Part shown: positions 1 through 6,772 of the stretch, one piece after another | How positions within the stretch are numbered: the first letter of the stretch is position 1 | Layout: every line of letters begins with the position of its first letter | From: Gloeocapsopsis crepidinum LEGE 06123 | Lineage (GTDB): Bacteria; Cyanobacteriota; Cyanobacteriia; Cyanobacteriales; Chroococcidiopsidaceae | Length of the DNA stretch: 36,758 bases | Direction: 5' to 3' | Assembly: GCF_015207655.1 (NCBI RefSeq) | Contig: NZ_JADEWN010000065.1 | Span: 1 to 36,758 of the forward strand | The notes under the pieces: model-generated | Database searches by the model: none | Seen by the model: the letters and a program-made list of their open reading frames with translations, nothing else | Told to the model about the DNA's origin: nothing | Made by a program: the position numbers and the translations under genes

Positions 1-114
1 CATCGTAGTCCCGTCAATTTTGGTGTTAATGTCCTCTGTGGTTTGATTGCTTATTGTCATCAGCCCAAAAAGCCCTCCCTTCACTTAGAATGGGCTTTAC
101 CTCCATCTGCTTAA
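1..114 (+). pseudogene. C-terminal tail of a probable transposase (cut by the window edge)
   Basis: An open frame enters from the left edge and ends at the TAA at 112-114, giving 37 residues that include [20 protein letters not shown]. This tail resembles the C-termini of cyanobacterial DDE transposases (IS701/IS4-like) as I remember them, but that is recognition from memory. Only the 3' end is in view, so I cannot say whether the full gene is intact. No convincing terminal inverted repeat could be identified downstream because the left end of the element is outside the window. Confidence 0.35.
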
Positions 115-304
115 CCCGAACTCAGGTTATTTACATAACCTTGCTTATTTTCTACATTACAAGTCGTATCTAATTGCTGTATTAAATTTTTAAGCTACAT
201 TCATGCCTTAATACGGATAGACTTACTACTCAAATCTGTCAGCCACTTTGCTGAAAATGCCGTAAAATCACACAACAATGTCAATTGGCTGAATGCCATA
301 AAGA
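115..304. other. Intergenic, AT-rich, probable insertion-sequence margin
   Basis: No plausible ORF on either strand between the transposase-like tail and the terminator of the transporter operon. One margin of the insertion sequence presumably lies here, but its exact end cannot be fixed without the other terminus. Confidence 0.3.
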
Positions 305-337
305 TAAAAAAATCCTCATTCCCTTAGAGAAATGAGG
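305..337 (-). terminator. Rho-independent terminator of the guanidine operon
   Basis: Read on the minus strand, CCTCATT (complement of 331-337) and AATGAGG (complement of 314-320) form a 7-bp stem around a 10-nt loop, followed by a run of seven T (complement of 306-312). It starts 25 nt after the stop codon of the ATPase gene, the last gene of the operon. Confidence 0.7.
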
Positions 338-362
338 TAATATCAGTTCTCAAATTGTGTAA

Positions 363-1139
363 TTAGCAGGGCACTACTTCTGGCAATTCCTCATCGCGGA
401 GTAAATTAAGCACCATTTCTTTGTGATCCTGAAAGACAGAATGCTTTTTTGAGTGATAAGTGCGATCGCCTGGTAAATCCATGTTTACTTCAGTTTTAAT
501 TGTGCCTGGACGAGAAGTCATAACGTAGAGACGTTGCGAAAGAAAAAGTGCTTCTTCTACATCATGAGTAATCATTAAAATTGTTGTTCCCGTACGCTGC
601 CACAACTCAAGTAGGAATTGTTGCATTCTCTCTTTTGTTTGGGCATCTAAAGCACCAAACGGCTCATCCATAAGTAATATTCTTGGTTGAGATGCTAAAG
701 CCCGTGCGATCGCCACACGCTGCTGCATTCCTCCAGACAGTTCTTTGGGTAAAGCATGAGCAAATTGAGTTAATCCGACAATATCCAAATAGTACGCAAT
801 TTGTTCGCGTCGTTTAGCAGTAGGAACACCTTGCAACTTTAATCCAAAGCCAACATTTTGCGCTACACTCATCCACGGATAAAGCGTATACTTTTGAAAT
901 ACCATCCCTCGATCAGCTCCTGGTCCTGTCACAGAAACACCATTAACCTTGATTTCACCCGATGTCGGAGTATCCAACCCAGCAATCAATCGCAGTAGAG
1001 TGGATTTTCCTGAACCAGAAGCTCCTACAGCACAAACAAACTCACCTTGCTCAATTTTTAAATTAATATTTTGTAGCGCAACTAATGTCCCTTTTTTAGT
1101 CTTAAAATGTTTATGTAAGTTATGAACTGATAAATTCAT
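363..1139 (-). CDS. ABC transporter ATP-binding protein (probable guanidine importer)
   Basis: Cytoplasmic ATPase of a nitrate/sulfonate/taurine-type (SsuB/TauB/NrtD) importer, 258 aa. Visible motifs are Walker A GASGSGKST (about 39-47), a Q-loop (MVFQKY), the signature LSGGMQQR (about 134) and Walker B ILLMDEP followed by a switch His (ITHDVEEAL). I choose the ATG at 1139 over the TTG one codon upstream because AAGGA lies 6 nt before it. It is last in the operon, 25 nt after the permease stop, and is followed directly by a terminator. Family membership is clear. The substrate is inferred from the riboswitch and GdmH upstream; the equivalent Synechocystis genes (sll1080-sll1082) sit in the same order after sll1077-sll1079. 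Confidence 0.93.
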   Translation of the reverse strand: MNLSVHNLHKHFKTKKGTLVALQNINLKIEQGEFVCAVGASGSGKSTLLRLIAGLDTPTSGEIKVNGVSVTGPGADRGMVFQKYTLYPWMSVAQNVGFGLKLQGVPTAKRREQIAYYLDIVGLTQFAHALPKELSGGMQQRVAIARALASQPRILLMDEPFGALDAQTKERMQQFLLELWQRTGTTILMITHDVEEALFLSQRLYVMTSRPGTIKTEVNMDLPGDRTYHSKKHSVFQDHKEMVLNLLRDEELPEVVPC

Positions 1140-1164
1140 CAACTGTCCTTCATCTTATAGAAAA

Positions 1165-1983
1165 TTATTTATTTACCCAACGAGCAGAAACTCTTAAAAG
1201 TAAACGAAAAAATAAATCAATAGTTAAACCAATAATACCAATAACAATTATTCCAGCAAAGATTTCATCTGTTCTTAAATACCTTTGAGCTATACTGATT
1301 CTACGTCCTAAACCTGTTGTAGCAGCAATCAATTCAGCAACAATTACTAAATTCCATGAAGCAGCCATGTTGACGCGGCAAGAATCAATAATGCTTGGTA
1401 AAACATAGGGAGTAATAACTTGAAGTAAAACTTGTTTTCGTAATCCTCCTAATGTGTAAGTTGTCTCTACTAGTTCTTTAGGAACAAATTTCACTGCATC
1501 CATTATCATCAAGGTATTGAAAAACAAGGTTCCAATAAAAATTAAAAGAATTTTAGGTAATTCACCTAATCCAAAATAGAGAATGAGTAAAGGAATGAAC
1601 GCAGGTGCTGGCATATAGCGCACAATACCAATGACAGGTTCCATCAAAGCACGAATACTATTAAATGTACCCATCAAAATACCTAGTGGAATTGAAACTA
1701 TAGCTGCAAGCAAAAAACCACCCAAAACTCGAAAAATGCTAGCACCTATATCTTCGAGCAAAGTCCCATTTTGCCATAACCGTAAAAGTGCTTCGCCAAC
1801 AGCTAGAGGAGTAGGTAAAAATAAAGAATCTACCACCCCAGAATTAGAAACAATCCACCATAGCCCAAAAGGCACTGCGATCGACAAAAACATTAACGTC
1901 CAATTTAAGGACTGAGGAATATCTTCACCAATACGCCAAAAAATAGTTGGTGGCAGCGTTTTATGTGGAGGGGTAGAATTCAT
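1165..1983 (-). CDS. ABC transporter permease (probable guanidine importer)
   Basis: Integral membrane subunit of the importer, 272 aa, with about six hydrophobic segments. The cytoplasmic EAA-type loop that contacts the ATPase is visible around ELVETTYTLGGLRKQVLLQV. The frame stays open 44 codons further up, but those codons translate the heptameric repeat region (LITHNSTFITLITQHSTLHD), which is not protein-like. I therefore take the internal ATG at 1983, where the family-like sequence MNSTPPHKTLPP begins. No clear Shine-Dalgarno precedes it. It lies between the binding-protein and ATPase genes on the same strand. The substrate is inferred from context only. Confidence 0.9.
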   Translation of the reverse strand: MNSTPPHKTLPPTIFWRIGEDIPQSLNWTLMFLSIAVPFGLWWIVSNSGVVDSLFLPTPLAVGEALLRLWQNGTLLEDIGASIFRVLGGFLLAAIVSIPLGILMGTFNSIRALMEPVIGIVRYMPAPAFIPLLILYFGLGELPKILLIFIGTLFFNTLMIMDAVKFVPKELVETTYTLGGLRKQVLLQVITPYVLPSIIDSCRVNMAASWNLVIVAELIAATTGLGRRISIAQRYLRTDEIFAGIIVIGIIGLTIDLFFRLLLRVSARWVNK

Positions 1984-2003
1984 AAAGAGTGTTAAGTCGT
2001 GAA

Positions 2004-2168
2004 GTGTTGAGTGTTGAGTTATGAGAGTTATGAATGTTGAGTTATGAGTTATGAGTTTAAGAGAAGTTTTGAAATTTCTTTTAATTAATTCAAAACTCAC
2101 GCATTCACAACTCAAAACTTAAAATAAATGCTTCCGGCACCCTCCTTCGCGAACACAACTCAAAACTT
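2004..2168. repeat. Short tandem heptamer repeats plus a 15-nt direct repeat
   Basis: From 2004 to about 2056 the plus strand is a run of near-identical 7-mers (GTGTTGA, GTGTTGA, GTTATGA and variants). Complementary pieces (AACTC/CAAAACT) follow at 2089-2120, so the region can fold on itself. A 15-nt direct repeat CACAACTCAAAACTT occurs at 2106-2120 and 2154-2168. This matches the STRR class known from cyanobacterial intergenic DNA. It separates the binding-protein and permease genes within the operon. Confidence 0.75.
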
Positions 2169-2181
2169 TCTAAAGACATGA

Positions 2182-3213
2182 CTAACCTTTGTGGGAAGCA
2201 GCATAAGCTTTCACAAACCGATCGTCAAACATACGTGATAAATCTGGAGTACGCTTGATTAGGTCAGCTTCCAAAAGAAAGTTGTTAATTTCTTTAGCTG
2301 CATAGTGTAACGAATTCATATCATTTCCTGGTTGAAAAGCTTGTAAGTTTTGCTCTACAGTAAAAATTGTTGTACCCGCATCATAGGTTTTATAGTCTTC
2401 AACTGAAACACCAGCTCTTTGAGCCATAATTTCCAGAGATTTCTCTTGGTTTGCTTGCACAAAGTCTAAAGTATCAAACCACGTATTTACAAGTGCTTGG
2501 ACGTCTTGTGGACGCTCATTTATCATTTTGCGGCTAACAACTAAATGGTCTGGAATTGCACCAGGAAAGTCTTTGGAACTGAATAATTCTTTGCTACCAG
2601 GGCGTTCTAATGCTTTAGTTGTAAATGGAGCATAAACTGCTGCTGCATCAACTCTTCCTGCGGCAAATGCTGCGGCTGCTGCACCTGTTTCTAAAGGTAA
2701 GAATTCAACATCTGCTTGAGTCATACCAGCTTCTTTCATTCCTAAAAGTAGTAGGAAATGATCTACAGTTCCTTCTTCTGCGGCAACTTTTTTACCTCTC
2801 AAATCAGTAATACTATTAATTCCTTCACGAACAATAATTTTGTCATTACCAGTTGAGTTGTCATTGACTAAAACAACAACTTGATCAGAGGCATTCGATA
2901 CTGAACTAATTGTTTGATCTAAAGTTTGGCAGTTAGCATCTAATTGACCTGCATTCATGGCATTCATAGAATCTAAGTAACCATCAAACCATCTCAGATC
3001 TACTTGGACATTATTTGCAGCAAATAAATTTTGTTCATTGGCAACTGCCCAAGGAAACCAACCAGGCCAACCACTATAACCCATTTGAACTGGTGTACTT
3101 GTTGCAGTAGTATTAGTAGCTTGTTGTGAAGGGGTACAACTAACAGCAACAGTTAAACTTACTAGAAATATGCTTATAAGCGATAATAATTTATGTATTT
3201 TCATTGTTTTCAT
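2182..3213 (-). CDS. ABC transporter substrate-binding lipoprotein (probable guanidine binding)
   Basis: Extracytoplasmic binding protein of 343 aa in the NMT1/SsuA-like family (type II periplasmic fold). Residues 1-26 form a lipoprotein signal: basic start, hydrophobic core LLSLISIFLVSLTVAV and a cysteine at 26 in a relaxed lipobox (VAVSC). The body has the family pattern, including GYSGWPGWFPWAVANEQNLF and the DLRGKKVAAEEGTVDHFLL segment. It starts 75 nt after hypB and precedes the permease across the repeat tract. Tethered outside the membrane, it would deliver substrate to the permease. Guanidine as ligand is inferred from operon context; nitrate-, sulfonate- or thiamine-precursor-type ligands are the family alternatives. 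Confidence 0.9.
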   Translation of the reverse strand: MKTMKIHKLLSLISIFLVSLTVAVSCTPSQQATNTTATSTPVQMGYSGWPGWFPWAVANEQNLFAANNVQVDLRWFDGYLDSMNAMNAGQLDANCQTLDQTISSVSNASDQVVVLVNDNSTGNDKIIVREGINSITDLRGKKVAAEEGTVDHFLLLLGMKEAGMTQADVEFLPLETGAAAAAFAAGRVDAAAVYAPFTTKALERPGSKELFSSKDFPGAIPDHLVVSRKMINERPQDVQALVNTWFDTLDFVQANQEKSLEIMAQRAGVSVEDYKTYDAGTTIFTVEQNLQAFQPGNDMNSLHYAAKEINNFLLEADLIKRTPDLSRMFDDRFVKAYAASHKG

Positions 3214-3288
3214 CTATAAAATATGTAAAAAGTAATTTAAAATTATAGATGCTAGCAATCAAGAAGTTACTAGCAATCTATTTATGTT

Positions 3289-3990
3289 TTAGGTCAAGCT
3301 CATAACTGATTTTGCAGTATTTGACTGCACAGCATTTCGCAGCCAATTAAACCAGTTTTCTAGACCGTCATTAGTTTTGGCAGAAACCTGAATAATTGTG
3401 ACATGAGGATTCATTTGACGAACATTTGCCTCTATTTGACTTATGTCAATTTCCAAATAAGGAGCTAAGTCAGTTTTTGTAATTAGCAAACAGTCTGCTT
3501 CTTGAAACATGACAGGATATTTAAGTGGCTTATCTTCTCCTTCTGTAACGCTGAGTAGCGCTACTTTAGCGTGTTCTCCTACTTCAAATTCTGCGGGACA
3601 AACCAAGTTACCTACGTTTTCTACTAGTAATAAATCAAAGTCTGACGGGTTATATTCGTGTGCGAGGCAATGAATTCCTCCTGCAACCATTTTGGAATCA
3701 AGATGACAAGAACGCCCCGTGTTAATTGCAATAACAGGAACATTGTATTGCCGCAAGCGATTTGCATCTAACTCTGTGGTCATATCTCCTTCAATGACAG
3801 CAATTTTAAACTCGTTGGTCAAAGCTGCCAAAGTTCTCTCTAATAAAACAGTTTTCCCTGCACCAGGGCTACTCATAACATTTAGGCAAATAATTCCCCA
3901 CTGATCGAAATGAGCGCGATTGTGTTCTGCGCCTTGCTGATTAGCATGGAGTAAATTAATGCCCAATGCAGCGTCAAAAGTTTGGTGCAT
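3289..3990 (-). CDS. hypB: HypB-family GTPase, nickel insertion factor for the guanidine hydrolase
   Basis: SIMIBI-class GTPase of 233 aa. Motifs: P-loop SSPGAGKT (40-47), [11 protein letters not shown] switch region, TKTDL base-recognition motif. The G-domain metal site known from HypB is present as Cys95-His96 (NTGRSCHLD) and Cys131 (NLVCPAEF). It lacks the long His-rich stretch or CxxCGC start seen in some hydrogenase HypBs, so it looks like the compact version. Its start overlaps the hypA end by 17 nt, a sign of translational coupling. In Synechocystis the homologue beside the guanidine hydrolase is an activating factor (GhaB) for nickel loading. No hydrogenase gene is in the window, which fits a hydrolase-dedicated role. 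Confidence 0.92.
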   Translation of the reverse strand: MHQTFDAALGINLLHANQQGAEHNRAHFDQWGIICLNVMSSPGAGKTVLLERTLAALTNEFKIAVIEGDMTTELDANRLRQYNVPVIAINTGRSCHLDSKMVAGGIHCLAHEYNPSDFDLLLVENVGNLVCPAEFEVGEHAKVALLSVTEGEDKPLKYPVMFQEADCLLITKTDLAPYLEIDISQIEANVRQMNPHVTIIQVSAKTNDGLENWFNWLRNAVQSNTAKSVMSLT

Positions 3991-4354
3991 AAGTATCCTC
4001 TATTGTGTTAGTTGAGTATTCAACGCGGTCAATTTTGAGTTCTCGTCCTGAACGAATGTCTTCCATTGGAGAATGACATTGAGGACAAGCATATTGAATA
4101 CCAATTTCAGGATGATATTCTTGTTGGCAGTGGTGACAAAAGGCAATTAAAGGTGTTTCTCTAATACTTAATTTGGTTCCTTCTAAAAATGTGTTTTGAC
4201 TTTGCACCTCAAAAGCAAACTGCAAACTCAGAGGTTCTACGCAAGTAAATTTGCCAACAACTAGATGAACACAGGATATTTTCGGTTCTGATTGAGCTTT
4301 CCACCAATCTTGCAGCGTTGCAATTAACGCCTTAGTCATATCAGTTTCATGCAT
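3974..4354 (-). CDS. hypA: HypA-like nickel metallochaperone for the guanidine hydrolase
   Basis: 126 aa protein of the HypA family. It begins MHE, where His2 is the conserved nickel ligand of HypA. It carries the structural zinc site as two CxxC pairs, Cys73/Cys76 and Cys90/Cys93, 14 residues apart. The start lies just 3 nt beyond the stop of the hydrolase gene, and the 3' end overlaps hypB. HypA passes nickel to a target enzyme together with HypB. Here the target is inferred to be the adjacent ureohydrolase, matching the GhaA role described for Synechocystis. Confidence 0.93.
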   Translation of the reverse strand: MHETDMTKALIATLQDWWKAQSEPKISCVHLVVGKFTCVEPLSLQFAFEVQSQNTFLEGTKLSIRETPLIAFCHHCQQEYHPEIGIQYACPQCHSPMEDIRSGRELKIDRVEYSTNTIEDTYAPNF

Positions 4355-4357
4355 CTT

Positions 4358-5536
4358 CTACTGCCACTCACTGATAACTTCAGGTGTTGCTTCAGGATGG
4401 ATGTAAGCTGGTTTCTCTTTTCGGGGTAGTTGTCCTGAAATAACTAAATGCGCCATCGTGTCGCAAATTACGCGAGTTGCCATTAGTGCAGTCATGTCGC
4501 TGACATCGTAAGGTGGAGAAACTTCAACGACTTCTAAACCGCATACTGGGGCTTTTTGAACAATTTTACCGAGTAGATAAAGTGCTTCCCTAGGTAATAA
4601 ACCACCTGGTTCAGGCCAGCCTGTGCCAGGGACAAATCCGGCATCGATACAGTCAATGTCAAAACTAATATAAACGCAGTCAGTACCATCTAACGCTCGT
4701 TCTAGAGCAAATTCCACTGCTGTATCTAAGCCCATTTCGGTGATGTCAGTAACAGTGAGAATATTGGTAGCGCGATCGCGGCATACTTTAACACCTGCAC
4801 GTGGAACTTGCCAACCGCCGATTCCTAATTGCACTAAATTTTTTGCAGGGGCATTTTTAATATTTGTTGCGTGAAACCAAGGACAGGTGTGCATTCTTTC
4901 ATCTAAGTCCGTCTCTTGCGTATCTACGTGGCGATCAAAGTGAATAATTCCTACTTTTTTATCGCCTAAGTGACGGCAGACTCCACGTACTGTAGGAAAA
5001 CCAATTGAATGATCTCCTCCTAAAATAATGGGAAAAGCGCCCGAACCAAAAATATGGGCAATACCTTTAGAAATTTGATCGAAAGACTTCTCGTTGTTGC
5101 CAGGAATTGTGAAAACATCACCAACATCACACAAAGTTATTTGTTCGCGTAGATCAACACCGAGTTCAAAGTTATATGGTGTATATAAAGCAGAAATGCG
5201 ACGAATACCCTGCGGACCAAATCGCGTTCCTGGGCGGTAAGTCGTACCTGAATCATGTGGCACACCAACGATCGCTACGTCATATTCACCTACTTTACGA
5301 ACATCTTCGATGTAAGGTGCTTTCAGGAAAGTATTGATACCTGCGTAGTGAGGTAATTCACCGCGAGAGAATGTAGAAATTGTGCGATCGCGAATGCTTT
5401 CTGCAGCTTCTAACCCAAACTCTAAACCACGCGAAACTTCTTGTTGCCAGCCTGTAAAAGATAACTGAGTCTCTTTTTCTAAAGCTCTTTGTGCTTCAGT
5501 AGAATTCTGTTCGGAAGGGCGTTCGCCTTGTGTCAT
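4358..5536 (-). CDS. gdmH: Guanidine hydrolase (GdmH-type ureohydrolase, nickel-dependent)
   Basis: Cytoplasmic enzyme of the arginase/agmatinase fold, 392 aa, predicted to hydrolyse guanidine to urea and ammonia. All six metal ligands of the family are visible: His in GGDHS (173-177), Asp201/His203/Asp205 in HFDRHVD, and Asp293/Asp295 in SFDIDCIDAGFVPGTG. The usual DAHxD reads DRHVD, and the protein has an N-terminal extension of about 80 residues compared with agmatinases. As I recall, both features match Synechocystis Sll1077, the reported Ni-dependent guanidine hydrolase. I choose the ATG at 5536, which has AGGA 7 nt upstream, over the TTG at 5551. The guanidine riboswitch in its leader and hypA/hypB downstream support guanidine over agmatine as substrate. 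Confidence 0.92.
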   Translation of the reverse strand: MTQGERPSEQNSTEAQRALEKETQLSFTGWQQEVSRGLEFGLEAAESIRDRTISTFSRGELPHYAGINTFLKAPYIEDVRKVGEYDVAIVGVPHDSGTTYRPGTRFGPQGIRRISALYTPYNFELGVDLREQITLCDVGDVFTIPGNNEKSFDQISKGIAHIFGSGAFPIILGGDHSIGFPTVRGVCRHLGDKKVGIIHFDRHVDTQETDLDERMHTCPWFHATNIKNAPAKNLVQLGIGGWQVPRAGVKVCRDRATNILTVTDITEMGLDTAVEFALERALDGTDCVYISFDIDCIDAGFVPGTGWPEPGGLLPREALYLLGKIVQKAPVCGLEVVEVSPPYDVSDMTALMATRVICDTMAHLVISGQLPRKEKPAYIHPEATPEVISEWQ

Positions 5537-5589
5537 GTCTCTATCCTGCAAGTTTCAAGTTACAACCAGATTATTACTTCTAGCAATAC

Positions 5590-5649
5590 AAAAGCCCGGA
5601 CAGCCAGTCACAGTAGTTGTACTGTTTTGTGTCTCTCCCGGGCTTTTTT
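5590..5649 (-). terminator. Riboswitch-controlled intrinsic terminator
   Basis: In the minus-strand RNA, AAAAGCCCGG (complement of 5638-5647) pairs perfectly over 10 bp with CCGGGCUUUU (complement of 5590-5599). The closed loop holds a second hairpin, ACAGUA/UACUGU around CAAC. The stem ends in UUUUGU. Its 5' arm is the conserved 3' end of the guanidine-I aptamer, so aptamer folding and terminator folding exclude each other. Guanidine binding should therefore permit read-through into gdmH, the ON logic known for ykkC leaders. Confidence 0.8.
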
Positions 5650-5756
5650 CCCGCCGTGTACCGCCTAGTTCTTTCGACTTCCAGGCTGGCTGCTTCTCTT
5701 GGACCAGTCATTTAAATTTCCAATAATTCTGATAATTTAAACCGGAACCCTAGAAG
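5632..5756 (-). promoter_or_regulatory. Guanidine-I riboswitch (ykkC class)
   Basis: Reading the minus strand from 5756, the leader shows the three conserved ykkC blocks in order: CUAGGGUUCCGG, then GACUGGUCCAAGAG, then ACACGGCGGGA followed by AAAAAGCCCGGGAGAG. Spacing and order match the guanidine-I aptamer consensus. Between the last two blocks lies the variable stem region. It ends about 96 nt before the gdmH start and overlaps the 5' arm of the downstream terminator. This identifies free guanidine as the inducing ligand for the whole operon. Confidence 0.95.
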
Positions 5757-6140
5757 CTATTTGATTGTTTTTACTACATCTTTTGAAGTAGGTTATGGCT
5801 GTCTCAATGCTTAAATCAGAAATGCAAATTAGCAAGTAGTAAATCATAATTTTGTAGCTTTGTCTACATTACTTAGCTACAACACAAATTTAGAAATACT
5901 CTGACTTTTTGTCATGCGCAATTCCACTGAAAACTATCACAAAGCCATCACTTACTGTAAGTATGACTATTACAAATATAGTGATATTCTATGCAGTAAC
6001 CTAGATTATAGTTACTTATTTACTTCTACAACATATGGTTGGGGTTTCAGCACTGAGCAACAACTGTTTAAAATAGGTAGTTAGCACCAAAAGATATTGT
6101 TAACGGTATTTTTTGCAAGAAGTGTATTAATATATACAAA
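5757..6140. promoter_or_regulatory. Divergent intergenic region with three small dyads
   Basis: Non-coding space between the riboswitch (minus) and the next gene (plus); both promoters should lie here. Visible dyads: CTACaTC/GAaGTAG at 5774-5791, just upstream of the riboswitch; TTGTAGCT/AGCTACAA at 5852-5859 and 5875-5882 (8 bp perfect, 15-nt spacer); and ACTTAC-T-GTAAGT at 5950-5962 (6 bp perfect). No clear paired -35/-10 could be fixed, and no GTA-N8-TAC NtcA site was seen. The only short ORFs are 13-14 codons. Confidence 0.4.
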
Positions 6141-6533
6141 ATGTCAACTGCTGAACCCAAAACTCCTAAAAAAGTTCTTTATCCGAGCAAGACAATAAAA
6201 AGAGCAAAAGTGTCGCTTGTCTGTTCTCCCTTTCAAAGGCATTTATTTGAAACGATGCGCTATCAAAGTGTTCCAGTAAGTGCGATCGCTACGACAGGAG
6301 TGCAGCAAGGCTATATCGAACGTCCTTTATCCGAATTATCAGTAGAAAATGCGTTGCTGTGGTTAGTCAAAGTGGGAGTATTGCGACGGGAAGTCGATGG
6401 ACAGGGAATTACAGATAGTTTTCGCTTAACACCGCTAGGTCGTCAAGTGCTAGAAGAACAAGGAACGTGGGAATCGACACCTCGCGATCTCATAACTAAT
6501 ACGCTCAACCGCTGGTTGCGACTGCCATTTTAA
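6141..6533 (+). CDS. Conserved small cyanobacterial protein (Npun_F0494-like), function unknown
   Basis: 130 aa, soluble, basic N-terminus (KTPKKVLYPSKTIKRAK), no signal peptide or membrane segment. The middle and C-terminal parts (SVENALLWLVKVGVLRREVDGQGI, then FRLTPLGRQVLEEQG) look like a winged-helix arrangement with a wing hairpin, so DNA or protein binding is possible. I recall a cyanobacterial family named Npun_F0494 of similar length and sequence, but no function is known to me. It stands alone, divergent from the guanidine operon, and could in principle be a regulator; nothing in the sequence proves that. Confidence 0.8.
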   Translation: MSTAEPKTPKKVLYPSKTIKRAKVSLVCSPFQRHLFETMRYQSVPVSAIATTGVQQGYIERPLSELSVENALLWLVKVGVLRREVDGQGITDSFRLTPLGRQVLEEQGTWESTPRDLITNTLNRWLRLPF

Positions 6534-6772
6534 TTGAGATTACTTTACAAGTAGTTAAAAGTGAGCAGGAAAAGGGAAAAATATAAAATGAGACTTATGC
6601 TATGGCAACAGTCAATATGGTTAGGACATTATAGAGAAACCCAGAATCATTTCTCTAATTACGGGCAAAGCATTGCCTAGCCCCTGTTTTAACCCTGACC
6701 CTTGATCCCTGCTACATAACTATAGCCAACTTGATACCTCACTTTTTTAACTTCTTGAGCTAAACGCCCCTT

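Noticed and set aside
3289-4354. A hydrogenase maturation cluster
   Set aside because: Only hypA and hypB are present; no hypC-F or hydrogenase subunits, and the genes are tied into the gdmH operon.
4358-5536. Agmatinase or arginase as the product
   Set aside because: Guanidine riboswitch in the leader, DRHVD motif, N-terminal extension and nickel chaperones next door all favour guanidine hydrolase.
5757-6140. NtcA binding site (GTA-N8-TAC)
   Set aside because: Only reversed TAC/GTA arrangements are present; no correctly oriented site was seen.
6534-6772. Cobalamin riboswitch before cobQ
   Set aside because: No B12-box-like conserved blocks were found in the leader.
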